A DNA stretch of 35,897 nucleotides, from assembly GCA_017467305.1 (NCBI GenBank), contig JAFTSM010000012.1, forward strand, positions 1 to 35,897, written 5' to 3'. The notes below the pieces were generated by a model. That model saw nothing but the letters and a program-made list of their open reading frames with translations. It was not told the DNA's origin and did not search any database. Below, one piece after another: positions 8,597-15,407 of the stretch (positions are counted from its first letter, which is position 1; each line of letters opens with the position of its first letter). The translations under genes and the position numbers were made by a program. Source of the DNA: Candidatus Gastranaerophilales bacterium. GTDB taxonomy: Bacteria; Cyanobacteriota; Vampirovibrionia; Gastranaerophilales; Gastranaerophilaceae.

Positions 8597-9979
8597 ATGT
8601 TAAATATGCAAAATAAAAAGGATAATACTTTTTCATTGAGAAAAATTCCTATATCAAAAAAAGATACTCATAATTTGGATATTTCTGTTGAAGATTTTGA
8701 TAAAGTAAAAATACTTGAATTATCTAATCTTATTGATAAATGGGAAGAAGAATTATTGTTCTCGAAGGATGGATTTTATTCAATTAAGGGGAAAAATATA
8801 GAAGATAAAATGAAAGAGTTTATAAAAGAATTGGACTCTTTTATTTTAAAGCAAATATCTTTGATGAAGTTTCAAAATGAAGAATCAAAGAAAATTGCAT
8901 TGGAAATAAAAAGGAATAAAGTTCTTGCTATTAAAAATGAAATGCAAAAATATGAACAAGAACAGCTAAAGGAATGGCAATTAAATGTATTTGAAGATTC
9001 ACTTTCTTCTGCAATTTCTAGGGCTGTTTTGTACAAGTCTAATGAACAAATTATTCTCTCGTCATTTAAAAATGCTCACGATGTGATAAGGCTTATTTCT
9101 CAAAAGGAAAAATGGGACAATAAAACTTACAAGGCAAAAATGGAAGAATTTAATTCTAGATTTTATTACTATTTAATTTCTGAATTTATACAAGATAAAG
9201 ATTCTAAGGCTGTATCTTATTTTGATAAGTTCAAAGATTTTTTATTGAAAGATGAAAAGGAAAATTTAGAAAAAAATCTAAAAGAATTTAAGGTAAATGT
9301 AATAGGATTCAATTTTGCTAAGGAGTTATTCTCATATAAGTTATCTGACGTAGAACAAGAAAAAGAACTGAGAGCAATTAAGGATGAAGAAATAAAAAAT
9401 GCTGTTAAAAAGTTTCTTTCTGAATTTATTAGTTCTGACAAAAAGCAAAAAATAGAAGATGAAAAGAAAAAAAATCTTGAAAATTGGCAAGAAATTATAG
9501 ATATTGTTGAACAAGATATTGATAAAGCATATCTTTATATTGATTATAGTTTGTCAAATGCTTCTATAAATGCTAAAAAACACTATATTTCTTCTATGAA
9601 AAAATATAAGTGCATCGTTACTGATAAAAAGAAATTTATTGATTTAATTACTGAGCTTTTTGAAGATTTTATTGCTTTTAAACAAAAAGATATATCTGAT
9701 TTTCAAGCATCTTTTTCCAAAGAAGATTATAACCTTTTATTAAATTTTCAAAACTTGAGTATTCAAGAATTTGAGAAAATAAATATTGATTACAAATATT
9801 TATTTTCCCAAACAAAGGATATTAATTTTAAAAAACAAGATGATAAATATGATTTTATCAAATTAATATTCTCATCTTTCTCTGAATACAAGAAAAACAA
9901 CAAAAAAGAAGCTGATTTAAAAGCGAGAAACGAAATAATCGATTTGATATTAAACAGATTTAAAGAAAATAAAAAATAA
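8597..9979 (+). CDS. coiled-coil phage protein, possible internal core protein
   Basis: This 460-aa protein is very rich in Lys and Glu and almost entirely helical, with no signal peptide or membrane span and no recognisable enzyme motif. Its place between the gp14-like protein and the fibre gene is where T7 has its large ejection proteins gp15 and gp16, but at 460 aa it is far shorter than either. It could be a reduced ejection protein or a lineage-specific core component. GAGAGGAA precedes the ATG. Function not recognised. Confidence 0.6.
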   Translation: MLNMQNKKDNTFSLRKIPISKKDTHNLDISVEDFDKVKILELSNLIDKWEEELLFSKDGFYSIKGKNIEDKMKEFIKELDSFILKQISLMKFQNEESKKIALEIKRNKVLAIKNEMQKYEQEQLKEWQLNVFEDSLSSAISRAVLYKSNEQIILSSFKNAHDVIRLISQKEKWDNKTYKAKMEEFNSRFYYYLISEFIQDKDSKAVSYFDKFKDFLLKDEKENLEKNLKEFKVNVIGFNFAKELFSYKLSDVEQEKELRAIKDEEIKNAVKKFLSEFISSDKKQKIEDEKKKNLENWQEIIDIVEQDIDKAYLYIDYSLSNASINAKKHYISSMKKYKCIVTDKKKFIDLITELFEDFIAFKQKDISDFQASFSKEDYNLLLNFQNLSIQEFEKINIDYKYLFSQTKDINFKKQDDKYDFIKLIFSSFSEYKKNNKKEADLKARNEIIDLILNRFKENKK

Positions 9980-9989
9980 GGAGTTAGGA

Positions 9990-12578
9990 ATGACAGTTTC
10001 ATCAATTGTGCCCGTAAATAATCATACGGGTAATTCTTCTACTAAAATTTTTGATTTTGATTTTTTGATAGAAAATGAATCAGAATTAGTTGTACATCAT
10101 ATTGATGCAAATGGAATAGTTTCAATTTTGGAAAATGGTGTTGATTATTCTATTGCAGAAGTGGGGAATAAAAATGGTTCTTATATTACATTTCCTCTTG
10201 ATTCTTCTAAATATAATGTTCTAGATTTTAAAGAATATCTTTCTTTATATCTTGATTTACAAATAAAACAAGAAAGTGAATTTCACAATTCATCATATTT
10301 TAACTTGGAAATTTTGGAATGGACTTTTGATTATATAGTTAGAATTCTCCAAATTTTAAATAGAAAAGTCGAACGTTGTATTAAAGTTGAAGAAACAGCT
10401 GAGGTAAAACCAGAACAACTTATATCTGATTTATATGATACAAGAAAAGAAGTTCAATCTTCTTATGAAAGTATTATTGATTTATCTAATGAAGTTAAGG
10501 CAAATTTAGATGTTGTTGAAGAAAAGGCTGAATTAACATCTGAACAACTTGAACTGGCTAAAAACGAAGTATTACTTGCAAAAGAAGAAGTTGAAAGAGC
10601 GAAAGAACAAGTTAAAATTGCAACTCAAAAGGCAAGAGATGCTGCAAGTATACCTATTGGTTCAATAGTTGCTTTGGCTTCATCAAGTAAATATGTACCA
10701 GAAGGATATCTACTTGCTGACGGTACGGAATACTCTAAGTCGCAATTTAAAGATTTATATAACAACTATTTGACTGGTGGTGTTTCAACAAATATCGAAG
10801 AAACTTGGCAAGAAAATACTGGATATTACTATAAAAATTGGAACTCTTTTGCCTATGGTAGTAGTAAATATGTTTTAGTTGGTAATGACGGATATATTTC
10901 AACTTCAGATGATGGTGTAACTTGGAATTCAGCAACTGTTCCAGGTGGTACAGCGAATAAGCTAGATGTAGCTTATGGAAACGGTTGTTTTATAGCAACT
11001 TCTTATGGTAGTGTTTATTTCCTTCTTTCTATGGACGGTGGAAATACTTGGCAAAACACTGCTGTAGGCAATGCTAGCTACAATAAAATGTGGCAAAAAA
11101 TCGCCTTTGGAAACGGACGTTTTGTTGCAATCTCTTTAACAGGTGATGCTGTAAGTACAACAGCCACAACTATTAATTGGCAAGGTGTATTAAGTTGGGC
11201 TGGTGATGTAATGAATTGGCGTAGTCTTGCCTTTGGTAATGGTATATTTGTCGCTGTTTCCGACGGTGGTTATGTATCTACTACTGTAGACGGATTAATT
11301 TGGTCTACTCCGACACTAATACATGAAGCTGGATTTAATTGTATTAATTTCGATGATGTTAACAATAGATTTATTATTAATACTGATGATGATTTAATAA
11401 TATCTACAATAGATGGTTTGAAATTTGAAACAATTGGTACAATTCCGGTTACTGGTGCATTAAATAGTAACTTTATAATTGGTGCTGGTAAAGCAATTGC
11501 TATTCAAACTGGTTCTGGTACAGTTTATGAAACAACAGATTTTAATACTTGGACTTCGACATTAATAACAGATAGTGCTTCATTGGGTAATTGGCTTTTA
11601 GGTTATGATGATAAAAGGTTTTTTATTTTTTCTAATTCTAGTATAAGTACAGCACTTGCATTTTCAAAAACTTGTTATGTTAAAACTATAACTTTATTGA
11701 ATACTTGTACATACGCAGAATATGAAACAGAAATAGCAACCTATGGACAATGTGCTAAGTTTGCTGTTGATACTGATAATTTGATATTTAGAGTTCCATT
11801 AATTAAAGACACAGAAACAGATGTATCTAATAATATTGATTATGATAATGGAACTGAAATTACAAGTTGTCCACTGGAAACAACACCATTCACTGCAACA
11901 TCTGATGGTGTTTTAGTCCTTACATTATGGCAAAACGGAAATGCTACATCTTATTGTTATATAAACGGGATTCAACGTACTTTATATCATGATGGCGAGG
12001 CAACAAATGTTCCCGAAACTTATTATATACCTTTAAGCAAAGATGATGTTTTGTATTGGAGTTCAAGTAGAACATTATATAACTCCTATTTCTATCCATA
12101 CAAAGAAGAAACAACTGACAAACCATTTAAATCTTTTGTTGTTGTAGCTAACGGTCAAACAAACCAAAGTTTAATGGACTGGAGTGCGTGGGCTAGTAGT
12201 TTACAAGGTAGGCTTGATACAAGCGTTACAAATATAACTGGTGATGGTAAAGCAAATATAACAGATATGCTTAGTCCAGATTATTCTGCTGGTGTTGAAA
12301 AAGTGTGGGGTGAAACTTATACTGCAGAAGTAAGTGGATGGTTGTATTATGCTATACGTATTGCAATAACGGCATCAACTACTATTGATGATTATACTTG
12401 TTTATGGATTGATGAAGTACCAGTTGGTGTTGGTGGTGGTCAAAAAAGCACTTCAAGTTCTGCAAATAGCGGATTAGTTAAAATTGGTAAAGGTTCAACG
12501 TATAGAACAGCCACACCAAGTAGTACTAGTTACGATGCACAATGTATAAGATTTTATCCAGATAAAGGAGTTAACTAA
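9990..12578 (+). CDS. tail fibre with collar domain and beta-propeller-like repeats
   Basis: This 862-aa protein is the likely receptor-binding fibre. Residues 1-140 resemble the N-terminal tail-attachment domain of T7 gp17-like fibres (FDFDFLIENESELVVHHID). Residues about 145-220 form a heptad coiled coil. A phage tail collar domain starts at about 222 (PIGSIVALASSSKYVPEGYL, then LADGTEYSKSQFKDLY). It seems interrupted at about 268-565 by repeats of the pattern AFGNG-x-FVAVS...S-DG-x-TW, like Asp-box/beta-propeller units. Collar-like sequence resumes at about 570 (YAEYETEIATYGQ). Two similar C-terminal beta domains follow (about 640-720 and 770-862), probably receptor-binding. The start has an AAGGAG site. 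Its stop overlaps the next ATG. Confidence 0.85.
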   Translation: MTVSSIVPVNNHTGNSSTKIFDFDFLIENESELVVHHIDANGIVSILENGVDYSIAEVGNKNGSYITFPLDSSKYNVLDFKEYLSLYLDLQIKQESEFHNSSYFNLEILEWTFDYIVRILQILNRKVERCIKVEETAEVKPEQLISDLYDTRKEVQSSYESIIDLSNEVKANLDVVEEKAELTSEQLELAKNEVLLAKEEVERAKEQVKIATQKARDAASIPIGSIVALASSSKYVPEGYLLADGTEYSKSQFKDLYNNYLTGGVSTNIEETWQENTGYYYKNWNSFAYGSSKYVLVGNDGYISTSDDGVTWNSATVPGGTANKLDVAYGNGCFIATSYGSVYFLLSMDGGNTWQNTAVGNASYNKMWQKIAFGNGRFVAISLTGDAVSTTATTINWQGVLSWAGDVMNWRSLAFGNGIFVAVSDGGYVSTTVDGLIWSTPTLIHEAGFNCINFDDVNNRFIINTDDDLIISTIDGLKFETIGTIPVTGALNSNFIIGAGKAIAIQTGSGTVYETTDFNTWTSTLITDSASLGNWLLGYDDKRFFIFSNSSISTALAFSKTCYVKTITLLNTCTYAEYETEIATYGQCAKFAVDTDNLIFRVPLIKDTETDVSNNIDYDNGTEITSCPLETTPFTATSDGVLVLTLWQNGNATSYCYINGIQRTLYHDGEATNVPETYYIPLSKDDVLYWSSSRTLYNSYFYPYKEETTDKPFKSFVVVANGQTNQSLMDWSAWASSLQGRLDTSVTNITGDGKANITDMLSPDYSAGVEKVWGETYTAEVSGWLYYAIRIAITASTTIDDYTCLWIDEVPVGVGGGQKSTSSSANSGLVKIGKGSTYRTATPSSTSYDAQCIRFYPDKGVN

Positions 12579-13111
12579 TGATTAAATATGCAAAAGTAGT
12601 AAACAAACAAACTGGACTTGTTGAAGCTGGAATGGGGAATAATACTCAATTTTATCAATCAATAGGAATGGTTCAACTAGATGTTCAACAATCTGATGTT
12701 GATAATAAATGGTATTTAACAGAAAAATGCCCTATGAAATCAGAAGAAGAAAAAGAGAAAGAAGAACAAGAACGTATTGCAATGCTATCTCTAACTTCTG
12801 CAGATGTTGAACGTGGTATTTATAAAGCAACTGGAATGGATTTTGATGACATTATTGCAAAGGTTCAAAGTCTTTGCGATTCTTCGACTGAGCCTCAGAA
12901 TGACAAAGGTGTCATTCTGAACGATAGCGAAGTATCACAAGGGCTGAATATTGACATAAAAGCCTTAAAGATAGAGTTAAAAGCAAACAACTTCTATCGT
13001 GGAAATGCTTATGTTGACTCAATAGGAACGTTATTGGGTTTTACTAAAGAACAGTTAGACGAGTTCTTCAAAACTGGTGATTATACAAAACTTTTGAAAG
13101 TTGAAGATTAA
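12578..13111 (+). CDS. fibre-associated phage protein with REP insertion
   Basis: This 177-aa acidic protein starts in a TAATG overlap with the fibre stop codon, suggesting a fibre chaperone or accessory. A Glu/Lys-rich helix (about 52-68) is followed by LTSADVERGIYKATGMDFDDIIAKV (read as a helix pair, about 74-98), then a low-complexity insertion encoded by a REP-like palindrome (about 100-123), then a compact C-terminal domain with IDIKALKIELKANNFYRGN and LGFTKEQLDEFF. The frame is kept across the insertion. Similar two-part proteins are common in gut phages, but I know no assigned biochemical function. Confidence 0.7.
   Translation: MIKYAKVVNKQTGLVEAGMGNNTQFYQSIGMVQLDVQQSDVDNKWYLTEKCPMKSEEEKEKEEQERIAMLSLTSADVERGIYKATGMDFDDIIAKVQSLCDSSTEPQNDKGVILNDSEVSQGLNIDIKALKIELKANNFYRGNAYVDSIGTLLGFTKEQLDEFFKTGDYTKLLKVED
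12878..12940. repeat. REP-like palindrome inserted in a coding region
   Basis: The segment contains perfect 11-bp arms TCAGAATGACA (12895-12905) and TGTCATTCTGA (12910-12920) around AAGG, and flanking CTTCG/CGAAG with GAT/ATC ends. This is the familiar GTCATTCTGA...CGAAG...ATC intergenic repeat type seen in many bacterial genomes. Here it lies in frame within a phage gene and adds about 22 residues to the protein. Confidence 0.72.
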
Positions 13112-13113
13112 TT

Positions 13114-13596
13114 ATGAAAGAAAAAATAATAAGTGTTTCTTTTTCCCAAATACCTAATGTCCGAGTAAGGGTTATAGATGCAGATGATATCCTAGAATTA
13201 AAAAAGAACAAGAAAAAATATCCTTTTGAACTTCAAAATTCTGTTGATGTTTTAATTGTAACTACTAAACGAAATTTTTCCTTTACTATTTATAACGGAT
13301 ACACTTGGAACGGGGCTGATATACCCCGTTTCTTTTGGAGAATTATTGGGTCTAGAACTGATAACGATTTTTTGATTGCTTCTATGTTACATGATTATTT
13401 ACTTGAATTTAAATCATATGTAATTAGTGAAATCTTGAAAAATCAAATTAAGAAAAAAGAGTATAGAAGGTTAACATCTTTGATTTTTAGGCACATTATA
13501 AAAGAACAAGGTACAAATACAATTAAAGCGAATGTTATGTCTTGGTGTGTAGATGTTTTTCAGATGTTTAATTGGAAGGCTTGGAAAAGTTGCTGA
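13114..13596 (+). CDS. DUF1353 family phage protein
   Basis: This 160-aa protein carries the DUF1353 hallmark GYTWNGADIPRFFWRIIG (about 65-82) followed by DFLIASMLHDYLLEF (about 87-101), where the His-Asp pair is conserved. DUF1353 genes are found in phage lysis or tail-end regions and are often next to holin genes; a metal-dependent peptidase-like role has been suggested for the family but is not established. The stop codon overlaps the ATG of the next gene (TGATG), a sign of translational coupling with the putative lysis protein. Confidence 0.85.
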   Translation: MKEKIISVSFSQIPNVRVRVIDADDILELKKNKKKYPFELQNSVDVLIVTTKRNFSFTIYNGYTWNGADIPRFFWRIIGSRTDNDFLIASMLHDYLLEFKSYVISEILKNQIKKKEYRRLTSLIFRHIIKEQGTNTIKANVMSWCVDVFQMFNWKAWKSC

Positions 13597-13805
13597 TGAA
13601 TGAATTTTATTTGTTATTGGTGATAAATATTATTTCTGCAAGTATTGCAATTGGAAGTTATACCAAAACTCTAAAATATATTGAAGATCATATAAAACGC
13701 CTAGAAGATAAGCAAGATAAACACAACTGTCTGATTGAAAGAATGGTTGCTGTTGAACAATCAACAAAATCCGCACATCATCGTATAGATGAATTACTTT
13801 CTTAA
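13596..13805 (+). CDS. small membrane-anchored coiled-coil protein, holin/XhlA-like
   Basis: This 69-aa protein has one N-terminal membrane segment (about 4-22, LLLVINIISASIAIGSY) followed by a charged heptad-like helix ending RMVAVEQSTKSAHHRIDELL. That form is like XhlA-type phage lysis accessory proteins, which work with a holin and endolysin. I use the ATG in the TGATG overlap with the DUF1353 gene; a TTG extension is possible. The stop is shared with the converging repressor gene: TTAA at 13802-13805 supplies stop codons to both strands. Confidence 0.6.
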   Translation: MNEFYLLLVINIISASIAIGSYTKTLKYIEDHIKRLEDKQDKHNCLIERMVAVEQSTKSAHHRIDELLS

Positions 13806-14107
13806 TGGATTATTCTATAAACTATGTTAATGATTTCTTCAGGTTGTGAACTTATTTGTGTTTGTATTTCTTTTATTTTTTCTTCTTTTGTTTTTAAGTG
13901 TTTATAATCAAAGAATATATTTAGATCATAATTGAGACTAGAAGCAATTTTTTCTATTGTTGGAAATGCAGGGTAATGCCTACCACTTTCTATTGCACTT
14001 AAAGAACAAGTTTCAATGTCTATCATTTCTGCAAGTTTCTCTTGTGTTAAATTTCTGTTTTTTCTTAACTCTTTTATTCTTTTACCTAGTAATTTTTTAT
14101 TATCCAT
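13802..14107 (-). CDS. XRE-family helix-turn-helix repressor
   Basis: This 101-aa protein has an N-terminal XRE/Cro-type DNA-binding domain: LGKRIKELRKNRNLTQEKLAEM, then IETCSLSAIESGRHYPAFPTIEKIA, ending about residue 65. A charged C-terminal helix (about 70-101) is likely for dimerisation. The ATG at 14107 has AAGGAT 6-7 bases upstream, while the longer frame to 14197 has a hydrophobic N-terminus and no site. The gene is divergent from the ATP-grasp gene, and two GTGT/ACAC dyads lie in the 166-bp gap, so it probably represses that promoter and perhaps itself. It may be the prophage repressor or a regulator of the cargo pair. Confidence 0.82.
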   Translation of the reverse strand: MDNKKLLGKRIKELRKNRNLTQEKLAEMIDIETCSLSAIESGRHYPAFPTIEKIASSLNYDLNIFFDYKHLKTKEEKIKEIQTQISSQPEEIINIVYRIIH

Positions 14108-14188
14108 TAAAACATCCTTAACAACTATACTAAGCAATAAAACAAAGAAATATAAGTGTCTGTTGGATATGTTTTTGGATAAAAGTAA

Positions 14189-14197
14189 GTGTAACAC
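14189..14197. promoter_or_regulatory. operator candidate 1 (GTGT-A-ACAC)
   Basis: GTGTAACAC is a short dyad 14 bases upstream of the -35 box of the ATP-grasp promoter and 82 bases before the repressor start. It shares GTGT/ACAC half-sites with the second site at 14241-14251. It is likely bound by the adjacent XRE protein. Confidence 0.45.
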
Positions 14198-14210
14198 ACA
14201 TACTAATATA

Positions 14211-14238
14211 TTTACAAAGCTGTGTTTTTATGTATAAT
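14211..14238 (+). promoter_or_regulatory. promoter of the ATP-grasp/peptide operon
   Basis: TTTACA (14211-14216), a 16-base spacer and a perfect TATAAT (14233-14238) form a strong sigma-70-type promoter. The expected transcription start is near 14245, inside operator candidate 2, so repressor binding would block it. The ATG follows about 30 bases later with AAAGGAA as ribosome site. Confidence 0.7.
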
Positions 14239-14240
14239 AT

Positions 14241-14251
14241 GTGTTATACAC
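14241..14251. promoter_or_regulatory. operator candidate 2 (GTGT-TAT-ACAC)
   Basis: GTGTTATACAC lies immediately after the -10 box and covers the predicted transcription start of the ATP-grasp gene. Same half-sites as the dyad at 14189-14197; the two centres are about 53 bases apart (five helical turns), which would suit cooperative binding. Confidence 0.5.
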
Positions 14252-14273
14252 ATAGTTTTGAAAGGAATAGTAT

Positions 14274-15188
14274 ATGTTAGATTTTTTTTTTAAACATGGT
14301 ATTAGTAAAGAAGACATTCCTTCACCTCCTTATGATTATGATTTTTTATTGAATTTAACTCCTGAGAAATATCCTTTATATCTGGAAAAAATTTTTTATT
14401 ATCAAATGGGGAAAAAGCTTAATTTGTCTCATCCAAAAACATTTAATGAAAAAATACAATGGCTTAAGTTATATGATAATATTCCATTAAAAAGAAATTT
14501 AACCGACAAAATATTGGTTAGAGATTGGATTCGAAAACAAATTGGTGAAGAATATTTAAAACCTATTCTGTTAGTATGCAAAACATTTGACGAGATAGAT
14601 TTTTCTTCTTTACCTAATAAATTTATCATTAAGACAAATCATGGTAGTAAGTGGAATTATAAAATCAAAAATAAAGAACAGTTTTTATCTGAAAAAAGAT
14701 TGGTTCAAATGGTTAGAGATAATTTTAATTCTTGGCTTAATGTCAGTTTTTTCCCTTGGGTGGGCTTTGAAATGCAATATAAAGGTATTGAGCCTAAAAT
14801 ACTTATTGAAGAATTATTAATAGACGATGAACCTTTAATAGAATATGAAATATATTGTTTTAATGGACAACCACAACTTTATCAAAAAGTTATATACTCA
14901 CATCCTGTGGAATGCTGTGTATATGAAAAAGATTTTTCCATAAGTGATATTTGCTTTAATACTGGATACAGAAAAAATACTGAAGTTGCAGATAGTATTC
15001 TTAAAGAAGCTGTAGAACTGTCTAGAACTTTGGCAAAAGATTTTAAGTTAGTTCGTGTTGATTGGTTGCGACATGATAACAAATTGTATTTTAACGAAAT
15101 GACTTTTACTCCTTTTTCTGGTTTCTTTAAGTTCTCAGATGAAAGTCATAATCTTCGTTTGGGAAAAATGTTGGATTTAAAAAAATAG
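14274..15188 (+). CDS. TupA-like ATP-grasp protein
   Basis: This 304-aa protein matches the TupA-like ATP-grasp family, named for a teichuronopeptide biosynthesis protein and found in polysaccharide and phage cargo loci. ATP-grasp enzymes join a carboxylate to an amine using ATP. Landmarks are the family-typical HPKTFNEKIQWLKLYD near 52-67, the nucleotide-binding strand KFIIKTNHGS (about 116-125), ILIEELLID with YEIYCFNGQPQLY (about 176-203), and the metal-binding end RVDWLRHDNKLYFNEMTFTP (about 259-278). It is expected to be cytosolic. It has a strong operator-flanked promoter and is followed 11 bp later by a small Cys-containing peptide gene. It could modify a cell-surface polymer or the small peptide; the sequence does not decide which. 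Confidence 0.85.
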   Translation: MLDFFFKHGISKEDIPSPPYDYDFLLNLTPEKYPLYLEKIFYYQMGKKLNLSHPKTFNEKIQWLKLYDNIPLKRNLTDKILVRDWIRKQIGEEYLKPILLVCKTFDEIDFSSLPNKFIIKTNHGSKWNYKIKNKEQFLSEKRLVQMVRDNFNSWLNVSFFPWVGFEMQYKGIEPKILIEELLIDDEPLIEYEIYCFNGQPQLYQKVIYSHPVECCVYEKDFSISDICFNTGYRKNTEVADSILKEAVELSRTLAKDFKLVRVDWLRHDNKLYFNEMTFTPFSGFFKFSDESHNLRLGKMLDLKK

Positions 15189-15199
15189 GAGGTATTAAC

Positions 15200-15361
15200 A
15201 TGGAACAAGATGAAATATTTTCTCAAAAAGAACTCTTAGATTCATACAGTGACATCATAGAAGGTGATTCTTATTTGGTTGCGTCGGATTGTAAAGGCGC
15301 CGCCCCAGTATGTAGAAAATATGTGGCTGGACAGTGTGTCCAGTGGGATATGTGTAACTAA
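15200..15361 (+). CDS. 53-aa peptide with acidic leader-like half and four-Cys C-terminus
   Basis: An ATG with an excellent ribosome site (AGGAGGT, spacing 6-7) opens a 53-codon frame right after the ATP-grasp gene and ends exactly at the terminator. Residues 1-30 are acidic and leader-like (MEQDEIFSQKELLD...). Residues 31-52 hold four cysteines spaced C-X6-C-X7-C-X5-C (Cys31, 38, 46, 52), with Trp49, Tyr41 and a final Asn53. There is no signal peptide or membrane span. The codons for the C-terminal part are visibly richer in G and C than the surroundings and include a 7-bp hairpin (CTGGACA/TGTCCAG, 15327-15343). The layout resembles a precursor peptide with its tailoring enzyme, or a small metal-binding protein. 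Function not recognised. Confidence 0.68.
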   Translation: MEQDEIFSQKELLDSYSDIIEGDSYLVASDCKGAAPVCRKYVAGQCVQWDMCN

Positions 15362-15365
15362 AAAA

Positions 15366-15394
15366 GAGCTCTCAATTGAGAGCTCTTTTTTTTT
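15366..15394. terminator. bidirectional terminator
   Basis: GAGCTCTC-AATT-GAGAGCTC forms a perfect 8-bp stem with A-tract before and nine Ts after. It ends the ATP-grasp/peptide operon on the plus strand and can end lysC on the minus strand. Confidence 0.92.
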
Positions 15395-15407
15395 ATGTTT
15401 ATTCTCT

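Noticed and set aside
12303-12578. Variable-region target of a diversity-generating retroelement at the fibre C-terminus, as in phage BPP-1
   Set aside because: No reverse transcriptase, template repeat or C-type lectin signature is visible in the window.
1184-13805. Tailocin (headless phage tail bacteriocin)
   Set aside because: Portal, capsid and cement genes are present and the tail is of the short podovirus type.
1-15400. Direct-repeat att sites bounding the prophage
   Set aside because: No convincing shared repeat between the left gap and the 13.8-15.4 kb region, and no tRNA gene, was seen by eye.
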